A DNA stretch of 18,551 nucleotides. It comes from Gemmatimonadota bacterium (GTDB lineage Bacteria; Gemmatimonadota; Gemmatimonadetes; Gemmatimonadales; GWC2-71-9). The translations under genes were made by a program, and so were the position numbers. The notes beneath the pieces are model-generated. The model saw only the letters and a list, made by a program, of their open reading frames with translations, had not been told where the DNA came from and ran no database searches. Shown here piece after piece: positions 1 through 7,065 of the stretch; within the stretch, counting starts at the first letter, position 1; each line of letters starts with the position of its first letter. The DNA lies in contig QHUD01000043.1 in the NCBI GenBank assembly GCA_003221085.1, positions 1 to 18,551 on the forward strand. The letters are read 5' to 3'.

Positions 1-59
1 TCCACCAGCTTCATCCCGGCCGTTCCCGCAGCCTGGTCCGTCACCACTATCGCCTTCAT
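1..59 (-). CDS. Zinc-type alcohol dehydrogenase / NADP-dependent oxidoreductase, N-terminal fragment
   Basis: Only the first 19 codons are inside the window; the gene runs off the left end. The visible N-terminus begins MKAIVVTDQAAGTAGMKLV, which is the typical first beta strand of the MDR superfamily (GroES-like domain of alcohol dehydrogenases and quinone oxidoreductases). Members use NAD(P)H to reduce or oxidise alcohols, aldehydes or quinones in the cytoplasm. The ATG is preceded on the minus strand by GGAGGT with 5 nt spacing, the clearest ribosome binding site in the window, which fixes the start. A promoter candidate lies at 118-146. No catalytic or zinc-binding residues fall in the visible part, so the substrate and exact subfamily are unknown. 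It lies on the accessory side of the tRNA-Asn/integrase junction and may be element cargo (inference). Confidence 0.7.
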   Translation of the reverse strand, partial: MKAIVVTDQAAGTAGMKLV

Positions 60-117
60 CGTCCACCTCCATATGTGTGGTATGTCGTCATCCTTCGAAT
101 TCCTTTGCAGACCACCG

Positions 118-146
118 AAAATACGACGTGAAACTCGATGGTCCAA
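118..146 (-). promoter_or_regulatory. Candidate promoter of the oxidoreductase gene
   Basis: Read on the minus strand, TTGGAC (141-146) and TATTTT (118-123) are separated by exactly 17 bp, and each is close to the sigma70 consensus. The predicted start would be near 111, giving an untranslated leader of about 50 nt before the ATG at 59. The stretch 60-215 is clearly more AT-rich than its surroundings, and I found no convincing gene in it. Pattern match only. Confidence 0.4.
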
Positions 147-215
147 TGACCTCTGGTTATGGAATCGATGCCATTGCGCAGCGCGCGAAAATCATGAACT
201 CAATGAGATTTGATT

Positions 216-905
216 TTAACTGGCAACACTCTCGCCGGCACGCTCAAGTTCCGGGATGGTTACAAAACAGCCGCAGACATTTCCTTCAGCAGGGAGAGGA
301 GTTGGAGAGCATTCCGCACGTGCTGCACGGAGCACTGCCACGACGAGAGCGATGGGCAGTTCGTTCAGTGCAGCATGGAGGCGCGGCATGTCGTAGCCGA
401 AGAGGTGCACTGGGTCGCCTTTCTCCGTTATCTCCGCGATCCCGCATAGGGAACGAGGTGGTGGATTTCGTGCCGTCATCGTACACGAGCGTCACACCGA
501 TGTACGCGATGTCGGGTGTGACGTCGAACAGCGCCGTGAAAGGCGGGGCGCGCACGGTCTGGACGGCCAGCACTCGCTCAGCCGAATCAGCCACGAAGAG
601 CCCGGCCTCTTGCACGGCCCGATTGCCTTCTCGCCAGATGAGCCGCAGAATGTTCGCGTTGACCTCCACGGCCAGCTCGCCCGCTTCTCCCGCCGCGTAC
701 TGGTCGCCCGGGGGCGGGGGGACACGGTAGCGCGCAGAGTAGTAGCCGATCAGCGGGTAGTTCAGCGCGTAGTAGGGATAGGCAGGGTAGAACGGAACGC
801 CGAGGATGAAGCGAGGTGCACACCGTGATGCACGACGAACACATCGTGGTGCGCGAAGTCATGGAACACATGATCGTGATGGGCGATGTCATGGAGGCCG
901 TGACC
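216..905 (-). pseudogene. Frame-broken gene for a His-rich, Tyr/Pro-rich exported protein
   Basis: Three consecutive minus-strand reading frames together read like one protein. Segment 1 (about 905-822) is His-rich, with pieces such as HDGHGLHDIAHHDHVF. Segment 2 (about 820-450) reads FILGVPFYPAYPYYALNYP, then YRVPPPPGDQYAAGEAG, then a folded-looking domain (LAVEVNANILRLIWREG, AVQTVRAPPFTALFDV, IGVTLVYDDGTKSTTSF). Segment 3 (about 445-216) reads GDPVHLFGYDMPRLHAAL to a TAA stop. Joining them needs one indel near 811-823 and another near 440-450. The order of His tract, aromatic/Pro tract and small beta domain resembles secreted or surface proteins of unknown function. No start codon or signal peptide is visible upstream, because the integrase gene begins there on the other strand. 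It could be a decayed gene cut by the integration event, or an intact gene with sequencing errors. Segment 3 is the least certain, since the opposite strand is also open there. Confidence 0.5.
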
Positions 906-2080
906 GTCGTGAGCGATGGCTAGCCCACGCAGAAGCTTGGGCCGAGGGCTTCCTCGAGCGCCGCACTCGGCCGGAGCCTGAGTACGCGCTCACGCTGCGC
1001 GTGCTGTGGCGCCGTTATGCGGAGGCTGAATTCCCCCACTTGCGGCCGCGCACGCAGCAGCTCTACGCCGAGCACTGGGATCGCTGGGAACTTTTCCTTG
1101 GCCGGGACTTCTTCGCGGAGGACGCGAACAAGGGCACGCTCGATCAGCTCCGCGCCGCGCTCCACTGTCAGGGCCTCGCCGTCGGCCACCAGCAGCGTGT
1201 TATCCGCGACATTAAGGCCGTGTACGCCTGGGCCGAGAGCCGCGAGCTGCTCGCCCGGAATCGCCTCGCGGGCTACCGCTTCAAGACGGCAAAGGAGGCC
1301 GAACGGCCGCGGCCGGCCGAGTACAGGCGTGCGGAGGTCGAGCGGATCCTCGCCGCCTTCTCACCGCAGCGTTCTACCGAGTGGCGCGGGTGGGCGGCGC
1401 TGACCATCGCCGCGTTCCAGGGCGCGCGGGAGCGCGCGATCCTGCACCTCAGCTGGAACGACGTGGACTGGGTTCGGGGCCGCGTCACTTGGCGTGCGCG
1501 CTATGACAAGCAGGGCAGGGAGTGGACGCAGCCCATGACCCTCGCCGCGTATTCGGCGTTGCTCACGGCGCGGCGGTGGCGTCAACGCGACGGCGAACGC
1601 GGCCCGTGGGTGTTCTACTCGCCCTGGGCGACCAAGAAGTGCGGCCGCGAGGAGCCTGGTGTGTACGGCGCGCAGGCGCTCTGGCTCGCGCTCACGAAGG
1701 CGGAGGAGCGCGCCGGCGTTCCGCACCGACCGTTCCGGGCCGTCCACGGCTTCCGGCGCGGTGTGGCGGGCGATGTGGCGCGCGGCTCGGGCGATGCCTG
1801 GCTCGGCGTCCAGTACATCGGTGATCGCGACCCCGACCGGATCGCGGAATACGTGCAGCAGCGTGAGGATGCGCTCAACGGCGCGGTCGCGATGCTCGAC
1901 CGGGCGTGGGCCGTCCCGACCCCCGAAAGGGAACCCGAAACCGTCACCAAACCGTCACCAGCGCCGGAGGGCGAAAACTGGGCGTCGGAAAGCGATTGGG
2001 GCGCTGAGGGTTGGAAAGCTCCCGAGGCAGGACTCGAACCTGCGACCCGCCGGTTAACAGCCGGCTGCTCTACCAGCTGA
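806..2080 (+). CDS. Tyrosine recombinase (phage-type integrase) abutting tRNA-Asn
   Basis: Site-specific DNA recombinase, probably the integrase of an element inserted at the neighbouring tRNA. Using the only upstream ATG (424 aa), an alpha-helical core-binding domain spans about 60-155 and the catalytic domain about 172-350. Visible catalytic residues are R208 (GARERAILHLSW), K235 (DKQGREW), H314 and R317 (HGFRR) and nucleophile Y349 (AEYVQQ). The position normally held by the third His/Trp is D340 in IGDRD, a substitution to note. The first ~38 residues are Arg/His/Gly-rich and are just the complement of the His-rich pseudogene, so the true N-terminus is doubtful; no other standard start exists in frame before about 1000, so the gene may be 5'-truncated. 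The last ~20 codons and the stop are antisense to the tRNA-Asn gene, a common layout for integrases next to their attachment site. Confidence 0.8.
   Translation: MKRGAHRDARRTHRGARSHGTHDRDGRCHGGRDRRERWLAHAEAWAEGFLERRTRPEPEYALTLRVLWRRYAEAEFPHLRPRTQQLYAEHWDRWELFLGRDFFAEDANKGTLDQLRAALHCQGLAVGHQQRVIRDIKAVYAWAESRELLARNRLAGYRFKTAKEAERPRPAEYRRAEVERILAAFSPQRSTEWRGWAALTIAAFQGARERAILHLSWNDVDWVRGRVTWRARYDKQGREWTQPMTLAAYSALLTARRWRQRDGERGPWVFYSPWATKKCGREEPGVYGAQALWLALTKAEERAGVPHRPFRAVHGFRRGVAGDVARGSGDAWLGVQYIGDRDPDRIAEYVQQREDALNGAVAMLDRAWAVPTPEREPETVTKPSPAPEGENWASESDWGAEGWKAPEAGLEPATRRLTAGCSTS
2019..2060. other. Putative attachment site (3' half of tRNA-Asn)
   Basis: The integrase coding frame enters the 3' end of the tRNA-Asn gene, where tRNA-targeting tyrosine integrases usually recombine. 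The expected second copy of the tRNA 3' end was not found between 1 and 2018, so the far boundary would be left of the window. The exact crossover segment cannot be defined with only one copy in view. Inference from layout. Confidence 0.4.
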
Positions 2081-2091
2081 GCTACTCGGGA
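2019..2091 (-). tRNA. tRNA-Asn (anticodon GTT)
   Basis: A complete 73-nt cloverleaf is readable on the minus strand. Acceptor stem TCCCGAG pairs with CTCGGGA; D arm GCTC-AGCTGGTA-GAGC; anticodon arm GCCGG-CTGTTAA-CCGGC with anticodon GTT; variable loop GGGTC; T arm GCAGG-TTCGAGT-CCTGC; discriminator base G. The 3' CCA is not encoded (GCTTTCC follows the acceptor stem). It lies 38 bp downstream of the EamA-type gene on the same strand and is overlapped antisense by the end of the integrase gene. Confidence 0.95.
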
Positions 2092-2097
2092 ATGCTG

Positions 2098-2113
2098 CGC
2101 GACAAATATCGCG
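2098..2113 (-). terminator. Short hairpin between the exporter gene and tRNA-Asn
   Basis: CGCGA (minus strand, 2113-2109) and TCGCG (2102-2098) can form a 5-bp stem around a 6-nt AT-rich loop. It could end or process the uvrA-exporter transcript just before the tRNA, and the AT-rich loop could equally be part of a tRNA promoter. There is no T run, so this is weak. Confidence 0.2.
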
Positions 2114-2129
2114 GGAGCGGCGCTGGAGT

Positions 2130-2987
2130 TCAACCGGGCCGCCGACTGACCGGCGGCTCCGCCAGCACCATGCCCACCAGGATCAACGCCCCTCCACTCC
2201 ATTGCAGCACTGAGAGCCGCTCGCCGAGGATGAGCCACGACGTGAGCGCGGCGAACAGCGGCTCGAAACAGAAGATCAGCGCGGCCCGCGCGGTCGACAT
2301 CTCCTTTTGGGCCCGCATCTGCAGCAGGAAGCAGATCGTGCTCGCGAACAGGACGGTGTACAGGAGCGCGCCGACGAAGCGGGGCGTCCAGGCGATGTGC
2401 GGTCGCTCGAACAGGGCGGTCGCGAGCGCGGCCAGGACGGCCGTCGCGGCGACCTGGAAGAAGACGAGACGCCGTGGGTCATGGCGCCGCGTCAGCTCGG
2501 TAACGGCGACGATCTGGCCGCCGAAGCAGACGGCGCACACGAGCGTCAGCAGATCCCCCCGATTCAAGCCACCCGCGTCCGGCGCGGTGAGGAGGTAGAT
2601 CCCCAGCATAGCAAGGGCGAGCGCCGCGGCGGTGAGCCAGCGGGGGCGCTCGCCGAGCAGGGTGAGCGCGATCACCGGCGCGAGCACCGACGAGACCGCG
2701 ACGATGAACGCGGAGCGCGATGGCGTCGTGATCACGAGTCCCGCGGTCTGCGCGATGAAACCGACGGCGACGAGCGCACCGAGCACGGTGCCGCCCGAGA
2801 GCTCCCCGCCGGTGGGGCGCGGGCGAAACCGCGTCCCCGGCGCCAGCGCGAGCGCCGCGAGGCCGAACCGCACCGTCAGGAAGGCGAACGGTGTCGCGTC
2901 CGCGAGCGCGCTCTTGACCGCGACGAAGCTCGTGCCCCACAGCGCGGTCGCGAGCAGCAGCGCCAGGTCCGCCTGGCGCCGCGTCAT
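2130..2987 (-). CDS. EamA-family (drug/metabolite transporter) membrane exporter
   Basis: Inner-membrane exporter of the 10-TM drug/metabolite transporter superfamily; substrates range from amino acids and purines to drugs and cannot be told here. From the ATG at 2987 the product is 285 aa, the usual length. It begins MTRRQADLALLLATALWGTS, with the typical first helix and its W-G-x-x-F motif. Two repeats of about five helices follow; the second starts near GDLLTLVCAVCFGGQIVAV. The repeat ends carry the family-typical segments APVIALTLLGERP and EPLFAALTSWLILGERLS. A longer in-frame reading up to 3098 is rejected because its extra residues overlap uvrA and are Arg/Pro-rich noise. The start lies only 16 bp after the uvrA stop with no clear ribosome binding site, so co-transcription and translational coupling with uvrA are likely. 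Confidence 0.88.
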   Translation of the reverse strand: MTRRQADLALLLATALWGTSFVAVKSALADATPFAFLTVRFGLAALALAPGTRFRPRPTGGELSGGTVLGALVAVGFIAQTAGLVITTPSRSAFIVAVSSVLAPVIALTLLGERPRWLTAAALALAMLGIYLLTAPDAGGLNRGDLLTLVCAVCFGGQIVAVTELTRRHDPRRLVFFQVAATAVLAALATALFERPHIAWTPRFVGALLYTVLFASTICFLLQMRAQKEMSTARAALIFCFEPLFAALTSWLILGERLSVLQWSGGALILVGMVLAEPPVSRRPG

Positions 2988-3003
2988 CCGGCCGCGCGGG
3001 CGC

Positions 3004-5808
3004 TCACGCGACCTCCGTGAGATAGCGTCCGGTGGGAGAATCGGGGACGCGGGCGATGTCTTCCGGTGTTCCCTGCGCGACCACGCGCCCGCCCGCATCG
3101 CCGGCTCCCGGTCCCAGCTCGATCACCCAGTCGGCCCGCTTCACGACGTCGAGATGGTGCTCGATGACGAGCACGGTGTGGCCGGCGTCGACCAGCCGGT
3201 CGAGCACGCGGCAGAGCGTTCGGACGTCATCGAGGTGCAAGCCCGTCGTCGGCTCGTCGAGGATGTAAAGCTTGCGCCCGGCGCGGCTTTTCCCGCCCGC
3301 GAGCGCGAGCTCGCGGGCGATCTTCAAGCGCTGCGCCTCGCCACCCGACAGCGTGGTCGCGGGCTGGCCGAGGCGCAGGTATCCGAGCCCGACCTGTTGC
3401 AGGTGCCACAGGGCGCGCGCCAGCCGCGGCTGGCGGTGGAAGCGCTCCAGCGCGCGGTCCACGGTCCACTCGAGCACGTCGTGGATCGAGCTGCCACCGA
3501 GCTTCACCTCGAGCACCTCTTTCTTGAAGCGCTTGCCCGCGCAGGCCTCGCAGGGCACGAACACGTTGGCGAGGAACACCATCTCGATCAGCACGTGTCC
3601 CGCGCCTTCGCAGGCCTCACACCGCCCCCCGGCCACGTTGAATGAGAAGGTGCTGGGCGTGTACCCCCGCGTGCGGGCGAGCGGCTCGGCCGCGAACAAG
3701 GCGCGCAGCTCGTCGAAGGCTTTGATGTACGTGATCGGGTTGGAGCGCGGCGTGCGACCGATGGGAGCCTGGTCGACAAGCACCACGTCGCTGATCGCTT
3801 CCCAGCCGTCGAGCGCCCGCACCTCGCCCACCGGCTCGCCCAGATGCTGCTTCGCGCCGTGCGCTCCCGTGAGCCGGGACTGGAGCTGACGGAACAGTAC
3901 GTCGTGCACCAGGGTCGACTTGCCGGACCCCGATACGCCCGTCACCGCGGTGAGCGTACCCAGCGGGATACGGGTGTCGACGCCCTGGAGGTTGTGCAGG
4001 CGGGCACCCTTCACTTCGAGCCAGCGTCGCGCCGGACGACGCGCCGACGGTACACCGATGCGTTTCTCTCCCGAGAGGTACTGTCCGGTGAGCGTCCCGG
4101 CGGCAAGCACCCCCGCGGCCGTCCCCTGGTACACGAGCGCCCCGCCCGCTTCGCCGCTCCCGGGCCCGAGCTCCACCATCCAGTCCGCGGCCCGCATGGC
4201 GGCGGGGTCGTGCTCGACGACGACAACGGTGTTCCCGCCGTCGGCCAGCCGGCGCAGCAAAGCCAGGAGCCGGCCGGTGTCCGCGGGATGGAGACCGATG
4301 GTCGGCTCGTCCAACACGTACAGCGTGTCGACGAGGTGGGAGCCGAGGGCGTTGGAGAGGGCGATGCGCTGCGCCTCGCCCCCCGAGAGGGTGCGCGTCA
4401 ACCGGTCGAGGGTGAGGTAGCCCAGCCCGACGTCGTTCACGAACGAGAGGCGGGCCGTGAGCTCCGCCAGGATGTGCACCGCGACCGCGCGCCGGAACGG
4501 CCCGAGCTCGAGCGCCGCGATCCAGTTCTGCACGGCGCCGGTCGTCAGGGCGGTGACCTCCGCGATCGTGCGGCCGCCCACACGGACCGCCAGGGCTTCG
4601 GGCTTGAGCCGCGCACCACCGCAGGCGGGACAGGTCTTGGCCAGCTGGTACTGCCGCAGGAAGACGCGGATGTACTGCTTATACCGCTTCGCCTCGAGAC
4701 GCTCCAGGAACGGGAGCATGCCGAGGAATCGGCCACTCGCGCCGTGGAGCAGGAAATGTCGAGCCTTGGCCGTCAGGTCCGCCCACGGCGCGTCGAGGGG
4801 GATTCCCTTCGCCCGTGCGGTCTCGCGCAGGATACGACGGCGGCCCTCGTAGCGCGGCTTGGTCCACGGGTCGAGCGCGCCTTGCGCCAGGCTCTTTCCG
4901 GGGTGGGGCACGATGAGCGACTCGTCGTACTCCAAGACCGCGCCGAAACCGTTGCAGGCGGGGCAGGCGCCCCGTGGGTTGTTGAACGAGAACAGGATCG
5001 GCGAGAGCGCCGGTGCGGCGGTGCCGCAGTTCGAGCACGTCGGGTGGGCGGAGAAACGACGACGGTCCCCGTTGTCGAGCGCGACGGCCACGCCTTCGCC
5101 CTCGTTGAAGGCCGTGGCGACCGCGTCGGCGAGGCGCCCGCGATTCGCGTCGGAAGCCGGCAGCCGGTCCACGACCACGAGGACTTCCTGTGCCTCGCGC
5201 ACCCGCTGTTCGGCTTCCGGCGGGTCGAGACGCGCCAGGACGCCATCGAGCTGAGCTCGCACGAACCCGGCCGCGCGGAGCTGCGCCGCCACTTCGACGT
5301 CCGGCCGGTGCGCGCTCGCCGGCAGCGGGAACGAGATCAGCACAGGTAGGGGCGCAGCATGCTGCGCCCCTACGTCTATCAATTCATCGACGACTGCCTG
5401 CACGGTGTCCACTTTCACGACGCTCCCGCACTTCACGCAGTGCTGGGTGCCCGTGCGGGCCCACAGGAGCCGCAGGAAGTCGTAGATCTCCGTGGCCGTG
5501 CCGACCGTCGAGCGGCTGCTCGTGGTGGGGTTCTTCTGCTCGATGGCGACGGCCGGGGAGATCCCCTCGATCGCGTCTACCAGGGGCTTCGGCATCCGCT
5601 CGAGAAATTGCTTGGCATACGTCGAGAGCGACTCGATGTAGCGGCGCTGCCCCTCCGCATAAAGGGTATCGAAGGCGAGCGAGCTCTTCCCAGACCCAGA
5701 CGGGCCCGTGACGACCGTGAGCGCGCACCGCGGCAGCTCGACGGTGATGCCCTTGAGATTGTGCTGCCGCGCGTTGCGGATGATCACGCGATCGGGTGAG
5801 CGAGGCAT
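3004..5808 (-). CDS. uvrA: Excinuclease ABC subunit UvrA
   Basis: Damage-recognition ATPase of nucleotide excision repair; a UvrA dimer loads UvrB onto lesions. At 934 aa it is full length (E. coli UvrA is about 940). Two ABC modules are visible: Walker A GPSGSGKSS (35-43) and GVSGSGKST (624-632), signature LSGGEAQR (474-481 and 820-827), Walker B LYVLDEPTIGLH and LYILDEPTTGLH. Zinc cysteine pairs are C258/C261 with C282/C285, C393/C396, and C730/C733 with C753/C756. The UvrB-interaction region after LRLLWARTG (about 120-255) is present, arguing for a canonical UvrA rather than the short UvrA2 type. Residues 146-154 (VGAQHAAPL), inside that region, are encoded by a perfect 28-bp palindrome and look like an in-frame insertion. 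The gene is divergent from the flippase-like gene across a repeat-rich spacer and probably heads an operon with the exporter gene. Confidence 0.97.
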   Translation of the reverse strand: MPRSPDRVIIRNARQHNLKGITVELPRCALTVVTGPSGSGKSSLAFDTLYAEGQRRYIESLSTYAKQFLERMPKPLVDAIEGISPAVAIEQKNPTTSSRSTVGTATEIYDFLRLLWARTGTQHCVKCGSVVKVDTVQAVVDELIDVGAQHAAPLPVLISFPLPASAHRPDVEVAAQLRAAGFVRAQLDGVLARLDPPEAEQRVREAQEVLVVVDRLPASDANRGRLADAVATAFNEGEGVAVALDNGDRRRFSAHPTCSNCGTAAPALSPILFSFNNPRGACPACNGFGAVLEYDESLIVPHPGKSLAQGALDPWTKPRYEGRRRILRETARAKGIPLDAPWADLTAKARHFLLHGASGRFLGMLPFLERLEAKRYKQYIRVFLRQYQLAKTCPACGGARLKPEALAVRVGGRTIAEVTALTTGAVQNWIAALELGPFRRAVAVHILAELTARLSFVNDVGLGYLTLDRLTRTLSGGEAQRIALSNALGSHLVDTLYVLDEPTIGLHPADTGRLLALLRRLADGGNTVVVVEHDPAAMRAADWMVELGPGSGEAGGALVYQGTAAGVLAAGTLTGQYLSGEKRIGVPSARRPARRWLEVKGARLHNLQGVDTRIPLGTLTAVTGVSGSGKSTLVHDVLFRQLQSRLTGAHGAKQHLGEPVGEVRALDGWEAISDVVLVDQAPIGRTPRSNPITYIKAFDELRALFAAEPLARTRGYTPSTFSFNVAGGRCEACEGAGHVLIEMVFLANVFVPCEACAGKRFKKEVLEVKLGGSSIHDVLEWTVDRALERFHRQPRLARALWHLQQVGLGYLRLGQPATTLSGGEAQRLKIARELALAGGKSRAGRKLYILDEPTTGLHLDDVRTLCRVLDRLVDAGHTVLVIEHHLDVVKRADWVIELGPGAGDAGGRVVAQGTPEDIARVPDSPTGRYLTEVA
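5346..5373. repeat. Perfect 28-bp palindrome inside uvrA
   Basis: The half-site GTAGGGGCGCAGCA (5346-5359) is followed immediately by its exact reverse complement (5360-5373); the flanking bases no longer pair. On the minus strand it supplies codons V146 to L154 of UvrA plus one base of the next codon. A symmetric GC-rich palindrome of this kind resembles a REP-like or small palindromic repeat that landed in a coding region. Dispersal elsewhere in the genome cannot be seen from here. Confidence 0.85.
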
Positions 5809-5824
5809 AACCCTGTAAACTAAT

Positions 5825-5901
5825 AGGTGCCAGGTGCCAGGTGTCGGGTGTTAGGGAAGGGTCGTGGGTCGCTGACACCTGGCACCTGACCCCCGGCACC
5901 T
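5825..5901. repeat. Convergent heptamer arrays forming an inverted repeat between uvrA and the flippase-like gene
   Basis: Plus-strand heptamers AGGTGCC, AGGTGCC, AGGTGTC and GGGTGTT follow each other without gaps at 5825-5852. Facing them at 5874-5901 are GACACCT, GGCACCT, GACCCCC and GGCACCT, the same motif (RGGTGYC-like) on the other strand. The arms include a perfect 15-bp inverted repeat (5831-5845 with 5874-5888) around a 28-nt loop. It fills most of the 109-bp divergent spacer, so it lies over or next to both promoters. It could be a dispersed intergenic repeat, an RNA hairpin or a multi-site operator. Confidence 0.75.
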
Positions 5902-5917
5902 GTACTTTCGCCCCCCA

Positions 5918-6988
5918 ATGACCATCGCCCTCACGCCACGCTTACTGCGCCGCGGGCTCGAGCTCTTCGCCGTCATCTCCCTGGCTGGTGTTCTCGTCGT
6001 CCTCGCTGTGTATGGCGAGAACGTCCAGGGAGTCGGGCGCGCGCTGCTGCACCTCCACTGGGGGTGGATGGTGGTAGGCCTGGGCCTCGCCTCGATGGAC
6101 TGGGTCGGGGGAGGGACGCGGTTGTGGGTCGTCGCGCGCCACGTCCACCCGGGCGTCCGGTTGAAAGACATGATCATTGCCGGGGGCATGAGCGCCTGGG
6201 CGGCCTACCTGACGCCGTTCCAGTCCGGCGCGGGGCCCACGATGATGTGGGTGATGCGCCGCGCCGGAGTACGTCTCCCCGAAGCGATGACGTCCACGTT
6301 CATGACGTTCGTCGCCACCGTGGTGTTCTTCGCCGTCGCCGGACCGCTCGCCATCTCCCTCGGCGCCGGCAAGTCCCTCGAACAGCACGACATCATCCTC
6401 GGGATCACGTACTACGGGCTGTTTCGCACCAGCCTCACGATCTTCGGAATCTTGGGCGTCGTCATGCTGATCGCCATGGTATTCCCGGCCTGGCTGCGCG
6501 ACGCCGTGCACTGGCTCGCCGGCCGGCTCGAGCGCCGGAGCCACCGCATCGCCGCGCGCATCGAGCACCTGCGCGAGGGGATCGACCGCGCGCACGAATG
6601 CATGGTTGCGTTCGGCAACCCGAAGGGCTGGCTGGCGTTGTTCTGGGCCGTGCTGCTGTCGGCCCCATCACATGCCAATAAGCTGCTCGCGGGATACGTC
6701 GCGCTGCGCGCGCTCGGCATTCCCGCCAACTTCGTCGACATCCTGCTCCTCCAGACGTTCATCACCTTCCTCCTCTATTTCGCACCGACGCCCGGGTCGG
6801 CCGGCCTGGCCGAGTTTCTCTCCGCGGCGGTCATGCAGATCTATGTCGGACCCGCGCAGCTGCCGCTGTATGCGCTCATCTGGCGTTTCATCAACAGCTA
6901 CGCGACGGTGATCGCCGGATCGCTGCTGTTCTGGTACTGGTTGCGGCGCGGTCTGGTGGGGCGGGAGGAAGCGGTGAACATCGCGTAA
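5918..6988 (+). CDS. Lysylphosphatidylglycerol synthase TM region / UPF0104 family flippase-like membrane protein
   Basis: Integral membrane protein of 356 aa with about eight hydrophobic segments, for example at 15-32 (LELFAVISLAGVLVVLAVYG), 47-60 and 130-147. It matches the membrane half of MprF and stand-alone relatives (AglD/YbhN-like), which are linked to lipid flipping or glycolipid synthesis. Family-like segments are GGMSAWAAYLTPFQSGAGP, with its polar GxGP turn in a helix, and FAPTPGSAGLAEFLSAAV near the C-terminus, equivalent to the PTPGGxGxxE motif of the family. There is no lysyl-transferase domain, so aminoacylation of lipid is not expected. The substrate is unknown. The ATG at 5918 follows a run of C with no Shine-Dalgarno sequence; transcription probably starts within the repeat-rich divergent region. 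The FHA gene begins 77 bp after its stop. Confidence 0.82.
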   Translation: MTIALTPRLLRRGLELFAVISLAGVLVVLAVYGENVQGVGRALLHLHWGWMVVGLGLASMDWVGGGTRLWVVARHVHPGVRLKDMIIAGGMSAWAAYLTPFQSGAGPTMMWVMRRAGVRLPEAMTSTFMTFVATVVFFAVAGPLAISLGAGKSLEQHDIILGITYYGLFRTSLTIFGILGVVMLIAMVFPAWLRDAVHWLAGRLERRSHRIAARIEHLREGIDRAHECMVAFGNPKGWLALFWAVLLSAPSHANKLLAGYVALRALGIPANFVDILLLQTFITFLLYFAPTPGSAGLAEFLSAAVMQIYVGPAQLPLYALIWRFINSYATVIAGSLLFWYWLRRGLVGREEAVNIA

Positions 6989-7006
6989 AGCGTGTTGCCT
7001 TGCGCG

Positions 7007-7026
7007 GTTACGCCGTCGGGCGTAAC
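7007..7026 (+). promoter_or_regulatory. 8-bp stem-loop before the FHA gene; possible promoter or attenuator
   Basis: GTTACGCC (7007-7014) and GGCGTAAC (7019-7026) form a perfect 8-bp stem with a GTCG loop, 18 bp after the preceding stop codon. No T run follows, so a classic terminator is unlikely. TTGCGC at 7000-7005 and TAACTT at 7023-7028 are 17 bp apart and could be a weak promoter with the dyad between its boxes. Tentative. Confidence 0.35.
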
Positions 7027-7065
7027 TTCCGGCGCTGTCTTTTCCGGCTCAAGGGACTCTCCCTG

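Noticed and set aside
210..449. Plus-strand open frame of 79 codons opposite the last part of the broken gene
   Set aside because: It looks moderately protein-like and could not be fully excluded, but GC at the third codon position is slightly better on the minus strand, where the sequence also continues an upstream protein after one frame change.
77..730. Plus-strand open frame of 217 codons at the left end
   Set aside because: Its second half is antisense to the His/Tyr/Pro-rich remnant and its first half is AT-rich spacer; no domain or start context.
828..921. Short plus-strand frame beginning MHDEHIVVREV with repeated Val/Met
   Set aside because: It is the complement of the His-rich tract in a third frame, ends at 921 before the integrase homology and has no ribosome binding site.
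2988..3098. N-terminal extension of the EamA exporter by 37 residues
   Set aside because: Overlaps uvrA and lacks hydrophobic character; the first membrane helix starts right after the ATG at 2987.
3844..5349. Long plus-strand open frame of 501 codons
   Set aside because: It is entirely antisense to uvrA, whose domains and motifs are unmistakable; the product is Arg/Gly/Val-rich without recognisable domains.
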